Part shown: one piece after another, positions 30,269-38,807 of the stretch | Layout of the letters: each line of letters begins with the position of its first letter | Numbering within the stretch: position 1 is the first letter of the stretch | Origin: Streptomyces sp. Root1304 | Lineage (GTDB): Bacteria; Actinomycetota; Actinomycetes; Streptomycetales; Streptomycetaceae | NCBI RefSeq assembly: GCF_001426405.1 | Contig: NZ_LMEP01000012.1 | Location: 1,130,707 to 1,194,706 of the forward strand | Reading direction: 5' to 3' | DNA: 64,000 nt | Notes under the pieces: generated by a model | What the model was told of the DNA's origin: nothing | The model's input: the letters and a program-made list of their open reading frames with translations, nothing else | Database searches by the model: none | Position numbers and translations under genes: made by a program

Positions 30269-33200
30269 GTGGCCGACCGTCTCATCGTCCGTGGCGCTCG
30301 TGAGCACAACCTCAAGAACGTCTCGCTCGACCTCCCGCGTGACTCCCTGATCGTCTTCACCGGGCTCTCGGGATCGGGCAAGTCCTCCCTCGCGTTCGAC
30401 ACGATCTTCGCCGAGGGGCAGCGCCGCTACGTCGAGTCGCTCTCCTCCTACGCCCGGCAGTTCCTCGGCCAGATGGACAAGCCGGACGTCGACTTCATCG
30501 AAGGTCTGTCGCCCGCCGTCTCCATCGACCAGAAGTCGACCTCGCGCAACCCGCGCTCCACGGTCGGCACCATCACGGAGGTCTACGACTACCTCCGGCT
30601 CCTCTTCGCCCGCATCGGCAAGCCGCACTGCCCGGAGTGCCGACGGCCGATCTCCCGCCAGTCCCCGCAGGCCATCGTCGACAAGGTCCTGGAGCTCCCC
30701 GAGGGCAGCCGCTTCCAGGTGCTGTCCCCGCTCGTGCGCGAGCGCAAGGGAGAGTTCGTCGACCTCTTCGCGGACCTCCAGACCAAGGGCTACAGCCGCG
30801 CCCGCGTCGACGGCGTGACCGTACAGCTGAGCGAACCGCCGACGCTGAAGAAGCAGGAGAAGCACACGATCGAGGTAGTCGTCGACCGCCTCACCGTGAA
30901 GGACGGCGCCAAGCGCCGGCTCACCGACTCCGTCGAGACCGCGCTCGGACTCTCCGGCGGCATGGTCGTGCTCGACTTCGTCGACCTCCCCGAGGACGAC
31001 CCCGAGCGCGAGCGGATGTACTCGGAGCACCTCTACTGCCCGTACGACGACCTGTCCTTCGAGGAGCTGGAGCCCCGCTCCTTCTCCTTCAACTCGCCCT
31101 TCGGCGCCTGCCCCGACTGCACCGGCATCGGCACCCGCATGGAGGTCGACCCGGAGCTGATCGTCCCCGACGAGGACAAGTCGCTCGACGAGGGCGCCAT
31201 CCACCCCTGGTCGCACGGCCACACCAAGGAGTACTTCGGCCGGCTCATCGGCGGTCTCTCCCAGGCCCTCGGCTTCCGCACGGACATCCCGTACGCGGGA
31301 CTTCCGCAGCGCGCGAAGAAGGCCCTGATGCACGGCCACAAGACCCAGGTCGAGGTCCGCTACCGCAACCGGTACGGGCGGGAGCGGGCGTACACCACCC
31401 CGGCCTTCGAAGGGGCCGTCTCCTTCGTCAAGCGGCGCCACACCGAGGCCGAGAGCGACTCCAGCCGCGAGCGCTTCGAGGGCTACATGCGCGAGGTGCC
31501 CTGCCCCACCTGCGAGGGCACCCGCCTCAAGCCGATCGTGCTCGCGGTCACGGTCATGGACCGGTCCATCGCCGAGGTCTCCGCGATGTCCATCAGCGAC
31601 TGCGCCGAGTTCCTCTCCCGCCTCACGCTCAACGCCCGGGACAAGCAGATCGCCGAGCGGGTCCTCAAGGAGGTCAACGAGCGGCTGCGCTTCCTCGTCG
31701 ACGTCGGCCTCGACTACCTCTCGCTCAACCGCGCGGCCGGCACCCTCTCCGGCGGCGAGGCCCAGCGCATCCGGCTCGCCACCCAGATCGGATCCGGCCT
31801 GGTCGGCGTGCTGTACGTGCTCGACGAGCCGTCCATCGGCCTCCACCAGCGCGACAACCACCGGCTCATCGAGACCCTCGTACGGCTCCGGGACATGGGC
31901 AACACGCTCATCGTCGTCGAGCACGACGAGGACACCATCAAGGTCGCCGACTGGGTCGTCGACATCGGCCCCGGCGCCGGTGAGCACGGCGGCAAGGTCG
32001 TCCACTCCGGCACCATGAAGGAGCTCCTCGCCAACGAGGAGTCGATCACCGGGCAGTACCTGTCCGGCCGCCGCGCGATCCCCACCCCGGAGATCCGCCG
32101 CCCGGTCGACCCCGGGCGCCGGCTCACCGTCCACGGGGCACGCGAGAACAACCTGCGGGACATCGACGTCTCCTTCCCGCTGGGCGTCCTCACCGCCGTC
32201 ACCGGCGTCTCCGGCTCCGGCAAGTCGACCCTGGTCAACGACATCCTCTACACCCACCTGGCGCGCGAGCTGAACGGCGCCAAGTCGGTGCCCGGCCGGC
32301 ACACGCGCGTGGACGGCGACGACCTCGTCGACAAGGTCGTGCACGTCGACCAGTCCCCGATCGGCCGCACCCCCCGGTCGAACCCGGCGACGTACACCGG
32401 CGTCTTCGACCACGTCCGCAAGCTCTTCGCCGAGACGATGGAGGCCAAGGTCCGGGGCTACCTGCCCGGCCGCTTCTCCTTCAACGTCAAGGGCGGCCGC
32501 TGCGAGAACTGCTCCGGCGACGGCACGATCAAGATCGAGATGAACTTCCTCCCGGACGTCTACGTCCCGTGCGAGGTCTGCCATGGCGACCGGTACAACC
32601 GGGAGACCCTGGAGGTCCACTACAAGGGCAAGTCCATCGCCGAAGTCCTGAACATGCCGATCGAGGAGGCCCTCGACTTCTTCGAGGCCGTCCCGACCAT
32701 CGCGCGCCATCTGCGGACCCTCAACGAGGTCGGACTGGGGTACGTACGGCTCGGGCAGTCCGCGCCGACGCTCTCCGGCGGTGAGGCGCAGCGCGTCAAG
32801 CTGGCCTCCGAGCTCCAGAAGCGCTCGACCGGCCGCACGGTCTACGTCCTGGACGAGCCGACCACCGGTCTGCACTTCGACGACATCTCGAAGCTGATCA
32901 AGGTCCTCTCCGGTCTGGTCGACAAGGGCAACTCGGTGATCGTCATCGAGCACAACCTCGATGTCATCAAGACCGCCGACTGGCTCATCGACATGGGCCC
33001 CGAGGGCGGCAACGGCGGCGGTCTCGTCGTCGCCGAGGGCACGCCCGAGGAGGTCGCCTCGGTCCCGACCAGCCACACCGGCAAGTTCCTCCGCGAGATC
33101 CTGGACGCGGACCGGGTCAGCGACGCGGGCGGGACGGTACCGGCGGCGCGCGGGGCGAAGAAGGCGGCGGCGAAGAAGACGGCGCCCGCCAAGAAGGCGA

Positions 33201-33313
33201 GCGCCACCAAGGCCGCCGCCGCCAAGGCGGCCGCTCCGGCCAAGAAGACGGCCACGAAGACGGCCACCAAGGCCGCCGCGAAGAAGGCGACGACCCGGGC
33301 CCGCAAGGCCTGA
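30269..33313 (+). CDS. uvrA: UvrABC excinuclease subunit A, with lysine/alanine-rich tail
   Basis: This 1014-residue ABC-type damage sensor of nucleotide excision repair is complete. First Walker A GLSGSGKSS (~33-41). Zinc modules include CPEC, FGACPDC and CPTC in the first half and CENCSGDG and CEVCHGDRYN in the second. ABC signatures LSGGEAQR occur twice and Walker B LDEPSIGLH and LDEPTTGLH. GTG 30269 is chosen over GTG 30257 because AGAAAGG is spaced ~11 nt and homologues begin ADRLIVRGAREHNLKN. The last ~50 residues are almost only Lys, Ala, Thr and Pro, a histone H1-like tail absent from most UvrA proteins. A hairpin terminator follows. Confidence 0.98.
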   Translation: MADRLIVRGAREHNLKNVSLDLPRDSLIVFTGLSGSGKSSLAFDTIFAEGQRRYVESLSSYARQFLGQMDKPDVDFIEGLSPAVSIDQKSTSRNPRSTVGTITEVYDYLRLLFARIGKPHCPECRRPISRQSPQAIVDKVLELPEGSRFQVLSPLVRERKGEFVDLFADLQTKGYSRARVDGVTVQLSEPPTLKKQEKHTIEVVVDRLTVKDGAKRRLTDSVETALGLSGGMVVLDFVDLPEDDPERERMYSEHLYCPYDDLSFEELEPRSFSFNSPFGACPDCTGIGTRMEVDPELIVPDEDKSLDEGAIHPWSHGHTKEYFGRLIGGLSQALGFRTDIPYAGLPQRAKKALMHGHKTQVEVRYRNRYGRERAYTTPAFEGAVSFVKRRHTEAESDSSRERFEGYMREVPCPTCEGTRLKPIVLAVTVMDRSIAEVSAMSISDCAEFLSRLTLNARDKQIAERVLKEVNERLRFLVDVGLDYLSLNRAAGTLSGGEAQRIRLATQIGSGLVGVLYVLDEPSIGLHQRDNHRLIETLVRLRDMGNTLIVVEHDEDTIKVADWVVDIGPGAGEHGGKVVHSGTMKELLANEESITGQYLSGRRAIPTPEIRRPVDPGRRLTVHGARENNLRDIDVSFPLGVLTAVTGVSGSGKSTLVNDILYTHLARELNGAKSVPGRHTRVDGDDLVDKVVHVDQSPIGRTPRSNPATYTGVFDHVRKLFAETMEAKVRGYLPGRFSFNVKGGRCENCSGDGTIKIEMNFLPDVYVPCEVCHGDRYNRETLEVHYKGKSIAEVLNMPIEEALDFFEAVPTIARHLRTLNEVGLGYVRLGQSAPTLSGGEAQRVKLASELQKRSTGRTVYVLDEPTTGLHFDDISKLIKVLSGLVDKGNSVIVIEHNLDVIKTADWLIDMGPEGGNGGGLVVAEGTPEEVASVPTSHTGKFLREILDADRVSDAGGTVPAARGAKKAAAKKTAPAKKASATKAAAAKAAAPAKKTATKTATKAAAKKATTRARKA

Positions 33314-33318
33314 GGCCG

Positions 33319-33354
33319 GCGGCGGGGCCCCTGAGAGTGTGGGGGTCCCGCCGC
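33319..33354 (+). terminator. Terminator hairpin after uvrA
   Basis: GCGGCGGGGCCCC (33319-33331) pairs with GGGGTCCCGCCGC (33342-33354), 13 bp with one G-U pair, starting 6 nt after the uvrA stop. Confidence 0.75.
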
Positions 33355-33529
33355 GCGGTCGGCCGGCGCCCGCCCGCAGCTCTCGCGGCGGGCCGGTGCT
33401 CCGGGTCTCCTGCCGCACGGGGCCGGGCCTCCGTCCCGTCCTCCACCCCGGGCCCGGGGGTCGGTGCCGGAAGCCGCGCCGGTATCGTCGGTTCGGTCAC
33501 GCCTTGCCCCGATCCACCGTGGAGCGCAC

Positions 33530-33967
33530 ATGTCCGGCCAGTCCAGCCGCCGTACCGTCCTGAAGGGCGCCGCCCTCGCGGGTGCCGCCGGGCTGGGAGT
33601 CGCCGCCTGCTCCACCGAGTCCAAGCTCGGCCACGCCGAGGTGCCGACCCCGACCGCACCGGTCGCCCTCGGCGCCCCGGACGAGATCCCCGTCGGCGGC
33701 TCCAAGCTCTACCGTGAGCAGCGCCTCGTGGTGAGCTGCCCGGCCAAGGGCCAGTACAAGGCCTTCAGCGCCCAGTGCACCCACGCCGGCTGCGTCCTGG
33801 ACAAGGTCGAGGAGAACGAGGGCAACTGCCCCTGCCACGGCAGCCGCTTCGACGTGACGACGGGCAAGGCGCTGCGCGGCCCGGCGACCGTTCCGCTCCC
33901 CGAGGTCCCGGTCCGCGTCGAGAACGGCAAGCTGGTCGCCGGCCCCGAGGCCGCACCCAAGGCCTGA
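33530..33967 (+). CDS. Tat-exported Rieske [2Fe-2S] lipoprotein
   Basis: This 145-residue protein has a twin-arginine signal SRRTVLKG (residues 6-13) leading to a lipobox GVAAC with C27. It is probably folded and loaded with its cluster before export and lipid anchoring. Rieske ligands are C83 and H85 (CTHAGC) and C102 and H103 (CPCHG). C88 and C100 can form the disulfide typical of high-potential Rieske proteins. It is far smaller than the QcrA subunit, so it is a stand-alone electron-transfer protein. Its partner is unknown. GGAG about 6 nt before the ATG supports the start. Confidence 0.9.
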   Translation: MSGQSSRRTVLKGAALAGAAGLGVAACSTESKLGHAEVPTPTAPVALGAPDEIPVGGSKLYREQRLVVSCPAKGQYKAFSAQCTHAGCVLDKVEENEGNCPCHGSRFDVTTGKALRGPATVPLPEVPVRVENGKLVAGPEAAPKA

Positions 33968-34018
33968 GCCGGCCCCGGGCCCGTCCGAGCCGGGTGCCTC
34001 CGGGCCCCGCCCGGCTCA
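33965..34018. terminator. Bidirectional hairpin enclosing two stop codons
   Basis: TGAGCCGG (33965-33972) pairs with CCGGCTCA (34011-34018). The arms contain the TGA of the Rieske gene and the TGA of the convergent regulator-like gene, with further GC pairing possible inside. Confidence 0.6.
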
Positions 34019-34945
34019 CGTCCAGTCCCAGTCGACCCCCAGGATTCCCGGGCGTACGCCCTGTTCCACGAGGTGCACCGTGCGGTGCCGGCCGCTCAGC
34101 GTCAGCTCCGCACGGCCGCCGCGCGGTGCCCCCGCCGAGGCCTGCGCGAACCGCCGGCACCGTACCGGCAGCGCCGCCTCGTCGAAGCGCACCTGCAGCA
34201 CGTACTGCCCGCCCGCGAAGCTGAACCCGCGCACGTACTCCCCGCTCGGGCCCGCCGTACCGTCCTCGAACCCGTACGAGAAGAGATACGTGTCCCCGGG
34301 CCGCAGCCGCGCGTCGAAGAGCAGCTCCGCGACCACCACCCCGGTCCCCGCGTGCCACCGCACCCGCCCGGTCCGACAGTTCTCCAGCGCCCGCACGCTC
34401 ACCCGCGACGGATCGCAGCCGGGGTCCCCGTGGTGGATGGCCAGATAGCGGTCCACCCCGTCCCGGTGCGCCCGCACCACGTGCTGCGACTCGCGCTCCA
34501 CCAGCTCCCGGCCCGCCCCGATCCGTACCCGCTCGTGGTGCCCCACCGTGTGCAGCCCGCCGTCCGCCGGTGACTCCAGGTCCGCGAGCAGCTCCTCGAC
34601 CGAGCCGGAGGCCTCCACGAGTGAGCGGTACGAGCGGGCCGCCGGGCGCTCCACCTCGGACCGCGCGGCGGCGTCCTCCGTGAGCAGCCGCAGCAATGAG
34701 TTCCCGGGCAGCTGCAGCACCTCCTCCAGGGCGCGGACCGCCTTCAGGGACTCCGGGCGCTGCGGGCGGCGCGCGCCCTGCTGCCAGTAGCTCAGACTCG
34801 TCACCCCGACCTTGATGCCCCGGTGCGCCAGATGGTGCTGGACGCGCTGGAGCGGCAGCCCGCGCACGGCGAGCGCGGCGCGCAGCGCCAGATGGAAGGG
34901 GCCGGTGTGCAGCAGCTGCACGAGATCGGCCTCGGTGTGGCTCAC
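34016..34945 (-). CDS. XRE-like N-terminal HTH protein of unknown function
   Basis: This 309-residue protein has an N-terminal ~80 residues resembling a Cro/XRE helix-turn-helix: FHLALRAALAVRGLPLQRVQHHL, then VGVTSLSYWQQGARRPQRPESLKAVRALEEVL. The remaining ~220 residues are beta-rich (RYLAIHHGDPG, GDTYLFSYGFEDGTAGPSGEYVRGF, YVLQVRFDEAALP) and match no family I can name. The GTG start has GAGGAG close upstream. It is divergent from a secreted protease operon. The intergenic GTTCAC elements, one of which forms a 12-bp palindrome 13 nt from the start, may be its operators. Confidence 0.65.
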   Translation of the reverse strand: MSHTEADLVQLLHTGPFHLALRAALAVRGLPLQRVQHHLAHRGIKVGVTSLSYWQQGARRPQRPESLKAVRALEEVLQLPGNSLLRLLTEDAAARSEVERPAARSYRSLVEASGSVEELLADLESPADGGLHTVGHHERVRIGAGRELVERESQHVVRAHRDGVDRYLAIHHGDPGCDPSRVSVRALENCRTGRVRWHAGTGVVVAELLFDARLRPGDTYLFSYGFEDGTAGPSGEYVRGFSFAGGQYVLQVRFDEAALPVRCRRFAQASAGAPRGGRAELTLSGRHRTVHLVEQGVRPGILGVDWDWT

Positions 34946-34957
34946 GAGGACTCCTCA

Positions 34958-35056
34958 GTGAACGTTCACGACGGGGGCGCGGACCGTCGCGCCGCGAGGG
35001 GTGGGCGGGGAGGTGGGCCGAGGGCGTCCGTTCACACCCGGGCCACACCGTTCACA
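34958..35056. promoter_or_regulatory. GTTCAC elements between the HTH gene and the protease operon
   Basis: GTGAACGTTCAC (34958-34969) is a perfect 12-bp palindrome. CCGTTCACA occurs again at 35028-35036 and 35048-35056, exactly 20 bp apart in the same orientation. The 256-nt gap otherwise shows only C-rich sequence before the protease RBS. Confidence 0.5.
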
Positions 35057-35201
35057 GTCCGATGTCACCCCGCATTGAAGCGTGTTGACCGGATACGGAC
35101 AACGGCAGATGCTCCTGACCAGCGTCCGGACGCGCTCCTCCACCCCCCATCCCCCCCTCGATCCACCCATCCCCACACCCCCCGTCCCAGGGAGGAACGC
35201 G

Positions 35202-35792
35202 ATGCGCACCAGAAGGCTGTACCTCGCGGCACTCGCCGCGGCCGCCCTCTTCCTCGTCCCCACCACCTCCGCGTCCGCCGCACCCGCCGGCGAGGACGCG
35301 GCCGCCGTGCTCGGCTCCAAGCGGCTGAACATCACCATGCAGGCCCAGCAGAAGACCAACTGGTGCTGGGCCGCCGGCGGCAACACGATCGCCACCTGGT
35401 TCGGCCGGAACTACAGCCAGAACCAGTTCTGCAACGCCGCCTTCAACCGGCAGCAGGGCTACGAGTGCCCCAACGACCAGGCCACCCTCGGCAACGTCCA
35501 GACGGGGCTGAGCTGGGCGGGCGTCAACCCGGGCTCGTACGTGAACGGCTGGCTGCGGTACGCGACGCTGCAGACCGAGATCAACGCCGACCGGCCCGTC
35601 GAGACCCGCATCCAGTGGGCCGGTGGCGGCGGCCACATGCATGTGATCTACGGCTACGACGACGCGAACAGCTGGGTCTACTGGGGCGACCCCTGGCCCT
35701 CCAGCAACCGCTACAACTGGGCCTCGCACGCCTGGTACGTCAACAACAACACCTTCTCCTGGACCCACTCGCTCTACCGGATCGGGGCGTGA
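35202..35792 (+). CDS. Secreted papain-like cysteine protease (AvrRpt2/C70-like)
   Basis: This 196-residue exoprotein has a signal peptide at ~1-27 (ends SASAAP). The mature domain has the family Cys motif QKTNWCWAA with C55, the catalytic His region GGHMHVIYG (H145, H147) and YWGDPWP with D163 as the third residue. Additional cysteines C77 and C89 may pair outside the cell. This matches papain-like peptidases of the C70/AvrRpt2 type. Targets are unknown. The ATG at 35202 follows GGGAGGAA by a few bases. It is followed after 5 nt by a membrane-anchored companion. Confidence 0.85.
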   Translation: MRTRRLYLAALAAAALFLVPTTSASAAPAGEDAAAVLGSKRLNITMQAQQKTNWCWAAGGNTIATWFGRNYSQNQFCNAAFNRQQGYECPNDQATLGNVQTGLSWAGVNPGSYVNGWLRYATLQTEINADRPVETRIQWAGGGGHMHVIYGYDDANSWVYWGDPWPSSNRYNWASHAWYVNNNTFSWTHSLYRIGA

Positions 35793-35797
35793 CGGCC

Positions 35798-36580
35798 ATG
35801 AACGCACGTGCCATGGGAGCCGGGCTCCTCGCCACCGCCGCGCTCGTCCTCCTCGGGGCGCTGCCCGCCGACGCGGCCGGGGCGCCGCCGTCGGCGCCCA
35901 CCCCGGAGCAGGCCGCCGCCGCGCCGGGGACCCTGGACACCCTGTCCCGGTTCTTCGCCCGTGACGGGGCCGTCGCCCGCTCGGCGGCGGCGCCGCGCGT
36001 CGAGGGCGCTTCGGTGCCGGTGCGGATCCTCTCCCCGGACTTCGTCGCAGGGAAGGCGGGGGCGCCGGTCGCCCGCGTCGAGTTCCGGGCCAGCCGGGCG
36101 GTGTCCTCGGACGGCCAGAAGGCCTCGCTGTGGACGGTGGAGCAGCCGGGCGGCGGCTGGCAGGTGGTGAACATCGCCACCGGCGACGACGAGGTCCGCT
36201 ACGCGGAGCTGGGCGGTGGCGGGCTCGTGTTCCGCGAGCCGCAGATCGACGCGTGGTACGTCCAGAAGGGGGCGAAGGTGCTGCCGCTGGACGAGGACGC
36301 GGTGCGGGCGGTCGGTCGGAACGGGACGAGCCTCGCCGCGTACCGGGACCGGGTGTCCCGCGCGTACGGAGACAAGCTCCCGGGCTCGGCCTACGCGAGG
36401 AAGGGAGCGGCGGGAGGGTACGCGCCGGGGGAGACGGACGCGGCGGCTCGGCCGGACGTGGTGACGGCGGGCGGTGAGCGGCCGACCGGCACGAACACGG
36501 CGACGGTGGCCGGGGCCGGGGCGGTCCTGGTACTGGCTCTCGGTGCGACGACGGCGATACGGAGACGCCGGGTGAACTGA
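35798..36580 (+). CDS. Secreted, C-terminally anchored companion of the papain-like protease
   Basis: This 260-residue protein has a signal peptide at ~1-27 (LLATAALVLLGALPADAAG). A mixed extracellular domain (~40-190) includes ASLWTVEQPGGGWQVVNIATGDDEVRYAELGGGG, LVFREPQIDAWYVQKGAKVLPL and a conserved LAAYRDRVSRAYGDKLPGS. A C-terminal hydrophobic helix (~232-253) and an RRRR tail act as a stop-transfer; no LPxTG-type motif is seen. Domain unknown. The tight spacing with the protease suggests a propeptide-like inhibitor, substrate or tether, which is inference. A perfect hairpin ends the operon. Confidence 0.7.
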   Translation: MNARAMGAGLLATAALVLLGALPADAAGAPPSAPTPEQAAAAPGTLDTLSRFFARDGAVARSAAAPRVEGASVPVRILSPDFVAGKAGAPVARVEFRASRAVSSDGQKASLWTVEQPGGGWQVVNIATGDDEVRYAELGGGGLVFREPQIDAWYVQKGAKVLPLDEDAVRAVGRNGTSLAAYRDRVSRAYGDKLPGSAYARKGAAGGYAPGETDAAARPDVVTAGGERPTGTNTATVAGAGAVLVLALGATTAIRRRRVN

Positions 36581-36650
36581 ACCGGCCGCCTCGGAGGTCC
36601 GCCCGCCCCTGATGGGGGCACGACGGACGGGCCCGGGCCCCGCGCCCGAA

Positions 36651-36685
36651 CCCGCGCCACCGATGCACCGCACCGGTGGCGCGGG
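36651..36685 (+). terminator. Perfect hairpin ending the protease operon
   Basis: CCCGCGCCACCG (36651-36662) pairs with CGGTGGCGCGGG (36674-36685), a 12-bp perfect stem with an 11-nt loop. It insulates the operon from the uvrC promoter 90 nt downstream. Confidence 0.75.
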
Positions 36686-36774
36686 CCACAGTGACAAGGG
36701 GCCGAGCGGGCCGTCCCGCGTGCCCGCCCCCACCCGATGCGCCATGCCCCGCCAACGAGCGCGCGAGGCCGGAG

Positions 36775-36796
36775 TGTCGGTGCCCGCCAGTAGGGT
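36775..36796 (+). promoter_or_regulatory. PafBC/RecA-NDp-type promoter of uvrC
   Basis: TGTCGGTG (36775-36782), 8 nt (CCCGCCAG) and TAGGGT (36791-36796). The -10 ends 7 nt before the ATG at 36804, so the mRNA should be leaderless or nearly so. It probably drives the whole uvrC-rapZ-yvcK-whiA operon. Confidence 0.7.
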
Positions 36797-36803
36797 GGGG
36801 AGC

Positions 36804-38807
36804 ATGGCAGACCCCTCCAGCTACCGCCCCAAGCCGGGGCAGATCCCCGACTCCCCGGGGGTCTACAAGTTCCGCGACGAGCACCGCCGGGTGATCTACG
36901 TGGGGAAGGCGAAGTCCCTGCGCCAGCGGCTGGCGAACTACTTCCAGCCGCTCACGAGCCTGCACCCGCGCACGGCCACCATGGTGACCACCGCCGCCTC
37001 GGTGGAGTGGACCGTCGTGTCGACCGAGGTCGAGGCGCTCCAGCTGGAGTACTCCTGGATCAAGGAGTACGACCCCCGGTTCAACGTCAAGTACCGCGAC
37101 GACAAGAGCTACCCGTACCTCGCGGTGACCATGAACGAGGAGTTCCCCCGCGTCCAGGTCATGCGCGGCCACAAGAAGAAGGGCGTGCGCTACTTCGGGC
37201 CGTACGCGCACGCGTGGGCGATCCGCGAGACCGTCGACCTGATGCTGCGGGTCTTCCCGGTGCGGACCTGCTCCGCGGGCGTGTTCAGGAACGCCGCGTC
37301 GGCCGGCCGCCCCTGCCTCCTCGGCTACATCGGCAAGTGCTCGGCGCCCTGCGTCGGCCGGGTCACCCCGGAGGAGCACCGCGAACTGGCCGAGGAGTTC
37401 AGCGACTTCATGGCCGGCCGTACCGGCACGTACATCCGCCGGCTGGAGAAGCAGATGATGCTCGCCGCCGAGGACATGGAGTACGAGAAGGCGGCCCGGC
37501 TCCGCGACGACATAGAGGCCCTGCGCCGCGCGATGGAGAAGAACGCGGTCGTGCTGGCCGACGCCACCGACGCCGACCTGATCGCCCTCGCCGAGGACGA
37601 GCTGGAGGCCGCCGTGCAGATCTTCCACGTGCGCGGCGGGCGCGTCCGCGGCCAGCGCGGCTGGGTCACCGACAAGGTCGAGGCCGTCGACACCGCCGGG
37701 CTCGTCGAGCACGCGCTCCAGCAGCTGTACGGCGAGGAGACCGGCGACACGGTCCCCAAGGAGGTCCTGGTCCCGGCGCTGCCGGAGGACGCCGAGGCGG
37801 TGAGCGCCTGGCTGGCCGGCCGACGCGGGTCCCAGGTCTCGCTGCGGATCCCGCAGCGCGGCGACAAGAAGGACCTGATGGAGACCGTCGCGCGCAACGC
37901 CCAGCAGGCGCTCGTCCTGCACAAGACGAAGCGCGCCAGCGACCTCACCACCCGCTCCCGGGCCCTGGAGGAGATCGCCGATGCCCTGGACCTGGACTCG
38001 GCGCCGCTGCGGATCGAGTGCTTCGACATCTCGCACCTCCAGGGCGAGGACGTGGTGGCCTCGATGGTGGTCTTCGAGGACGGGCTGCCCCGCAAGAGCG
38101 AGTACCGCCGCTTCCAGATCAAGGGCAGGGTCGGGGACACCCAGGTCTGGCACGGCGAGGGCCAGGACGACGTCCGGTCCATGCACGAGGTGATCAGCCG
38201 CCGCTTCCGGCGCTACCTCATGGAGAAGGAGAAGACCGGGGAGTGGGACCCCGAGGGCGTCGTCGAGGACCCGGACGAGGCCGGGCGGCCGAAGCGGTTC
38301 GCCTACCCGCCGCAGCTCGTCGTGGTCGACGGCGGGCAGCCGCAGGTCGCGGCGGCCCGCCGCGCGCTCGACGAGCTGGGGATCGACGACATCGCGGTCT
38401 GCGGGCTCGCCAAGCGCCTGGAGGAGGTGTGGCTGCCCGGCGAGGACGATCCGGTGGTGCTGCCCCGCTCCAGCGAGGGCCTGTACCTCCTTCAGCGGGT
38501 ACGTGACACGGCTCACGACTTCGCCATCCGCTACCAGCGGTCCAAGCGGACGAAACGTATCCGGACCAGCCCTCTCGACGCCGTCCCCGGCCTCGGCGAG
38601 ACCCGGAAACAGTCGTTGATCAAGCATTTCGGCTCGGTGAAGCGGCTCCGGCAGGCGACAATCGAGCAGATCTGCGAGGTCCCCGGCATGGGCCGGAAGA
38701 CCGCGGAGGCGGTCGTCGTGGCCCTCGCCCAGACGGCCCCGGCGGCACCCGCCGTGAACACGGCGACAGGAGAGATCATGGAAGACGACGGGGGCGGCAC
38801 GGCATGA
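36804..38807 (+). CDS. uvrC: UvrABC excinuclease subunit C
   Basis: This 667-residue dual-incision nuclease of nucleotide excision repair is complete. The N-terminal GIY-YIG domain (GVYKFRDE at ~19 and IYVGKAKSLRQRL at ~31) makes the 3' incision. A UVR domain (~205-240, MEYEKAARLRDDIEAL) binds UvrB. The RNase H-like domain with RIECFDISHLQGED and VVDGGQPQVAAA makes the 5' incision. Tandem helix-hairpin-helix motifs (GLGETRKQSLIKHFGS, VPGMGRKTAEAV) end the protein. The ATG at 36804 follows the -10 by 7 nt. The stop overlaps rapZ (ATGA). Confidence 0.98.
   Translation: MADPSSYRPKPGQIPDSPGVYKFRDEHRRVIYVGKAKSLRQRLANYFQPLTSLHPRTATMVTTAASVEWTVVSTEVEALQLEYSWIKEYDPRFNVKYRDDKSYPYLAVTMNEEFPRVQVMRGHKKKGVRYFGPYAHAWAIRETVDLMLRVFPVRTCSAGVFRNAASAGRPCLLGYIGKCSAPCVGRVTPEEHRELAEEFSDFMAGRTGTYIRRLEKQMMLAAEDMEYEKAARLRDDIEALRRAMEKNAVVLADATDADLIALAEDELEAAVQIFHVRGGRVRGQRGWVTDKVEAVDTAGLVEHALQQLYGEETGDTVPKEVLVPALPEDAEAVSAWLAGRRGSQVSLRIPQRGDKKDLMETVARNAQQALVLHKTKRASDLTTRSRALEEIADALDLDSAPLRIECFDISHLQGEDVVASMVVFEDGLPRKSEYRRFQIKGRVGDTQVWHGEGQDDVRSMHEVISRRFRRYLMEKEKTGEWDPEGVVEDPDEAGRPKRFAYPPQLVVVDGGQPQVAAARRALDELGIDDIAVCGLAKRLEEVWLPGEDDPVVLPRSSEGLYLLQRVRDTAHDFAIRYQRSKRTKRIRTSPLDAVPGLGETRKQSLIKHFGSVKRLRQATIEQICEVPGMGRKTAEAVVVALAQTAPAAPAVNTATGEIMEDDGGGTA

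Noticed and set aside
30230..33418. 1062-codon open frame antisense to uvrA
   Set aside because: A mirror of uvrA codon bias with low-complexity translation; uvrA itself is certain.
35052..38627. 1191-codon open frame antisense to the protease operon and uvrC
   Set aside because: It crosses several genes and a terminator and has no recognisable domain, so it is a composition artefact.
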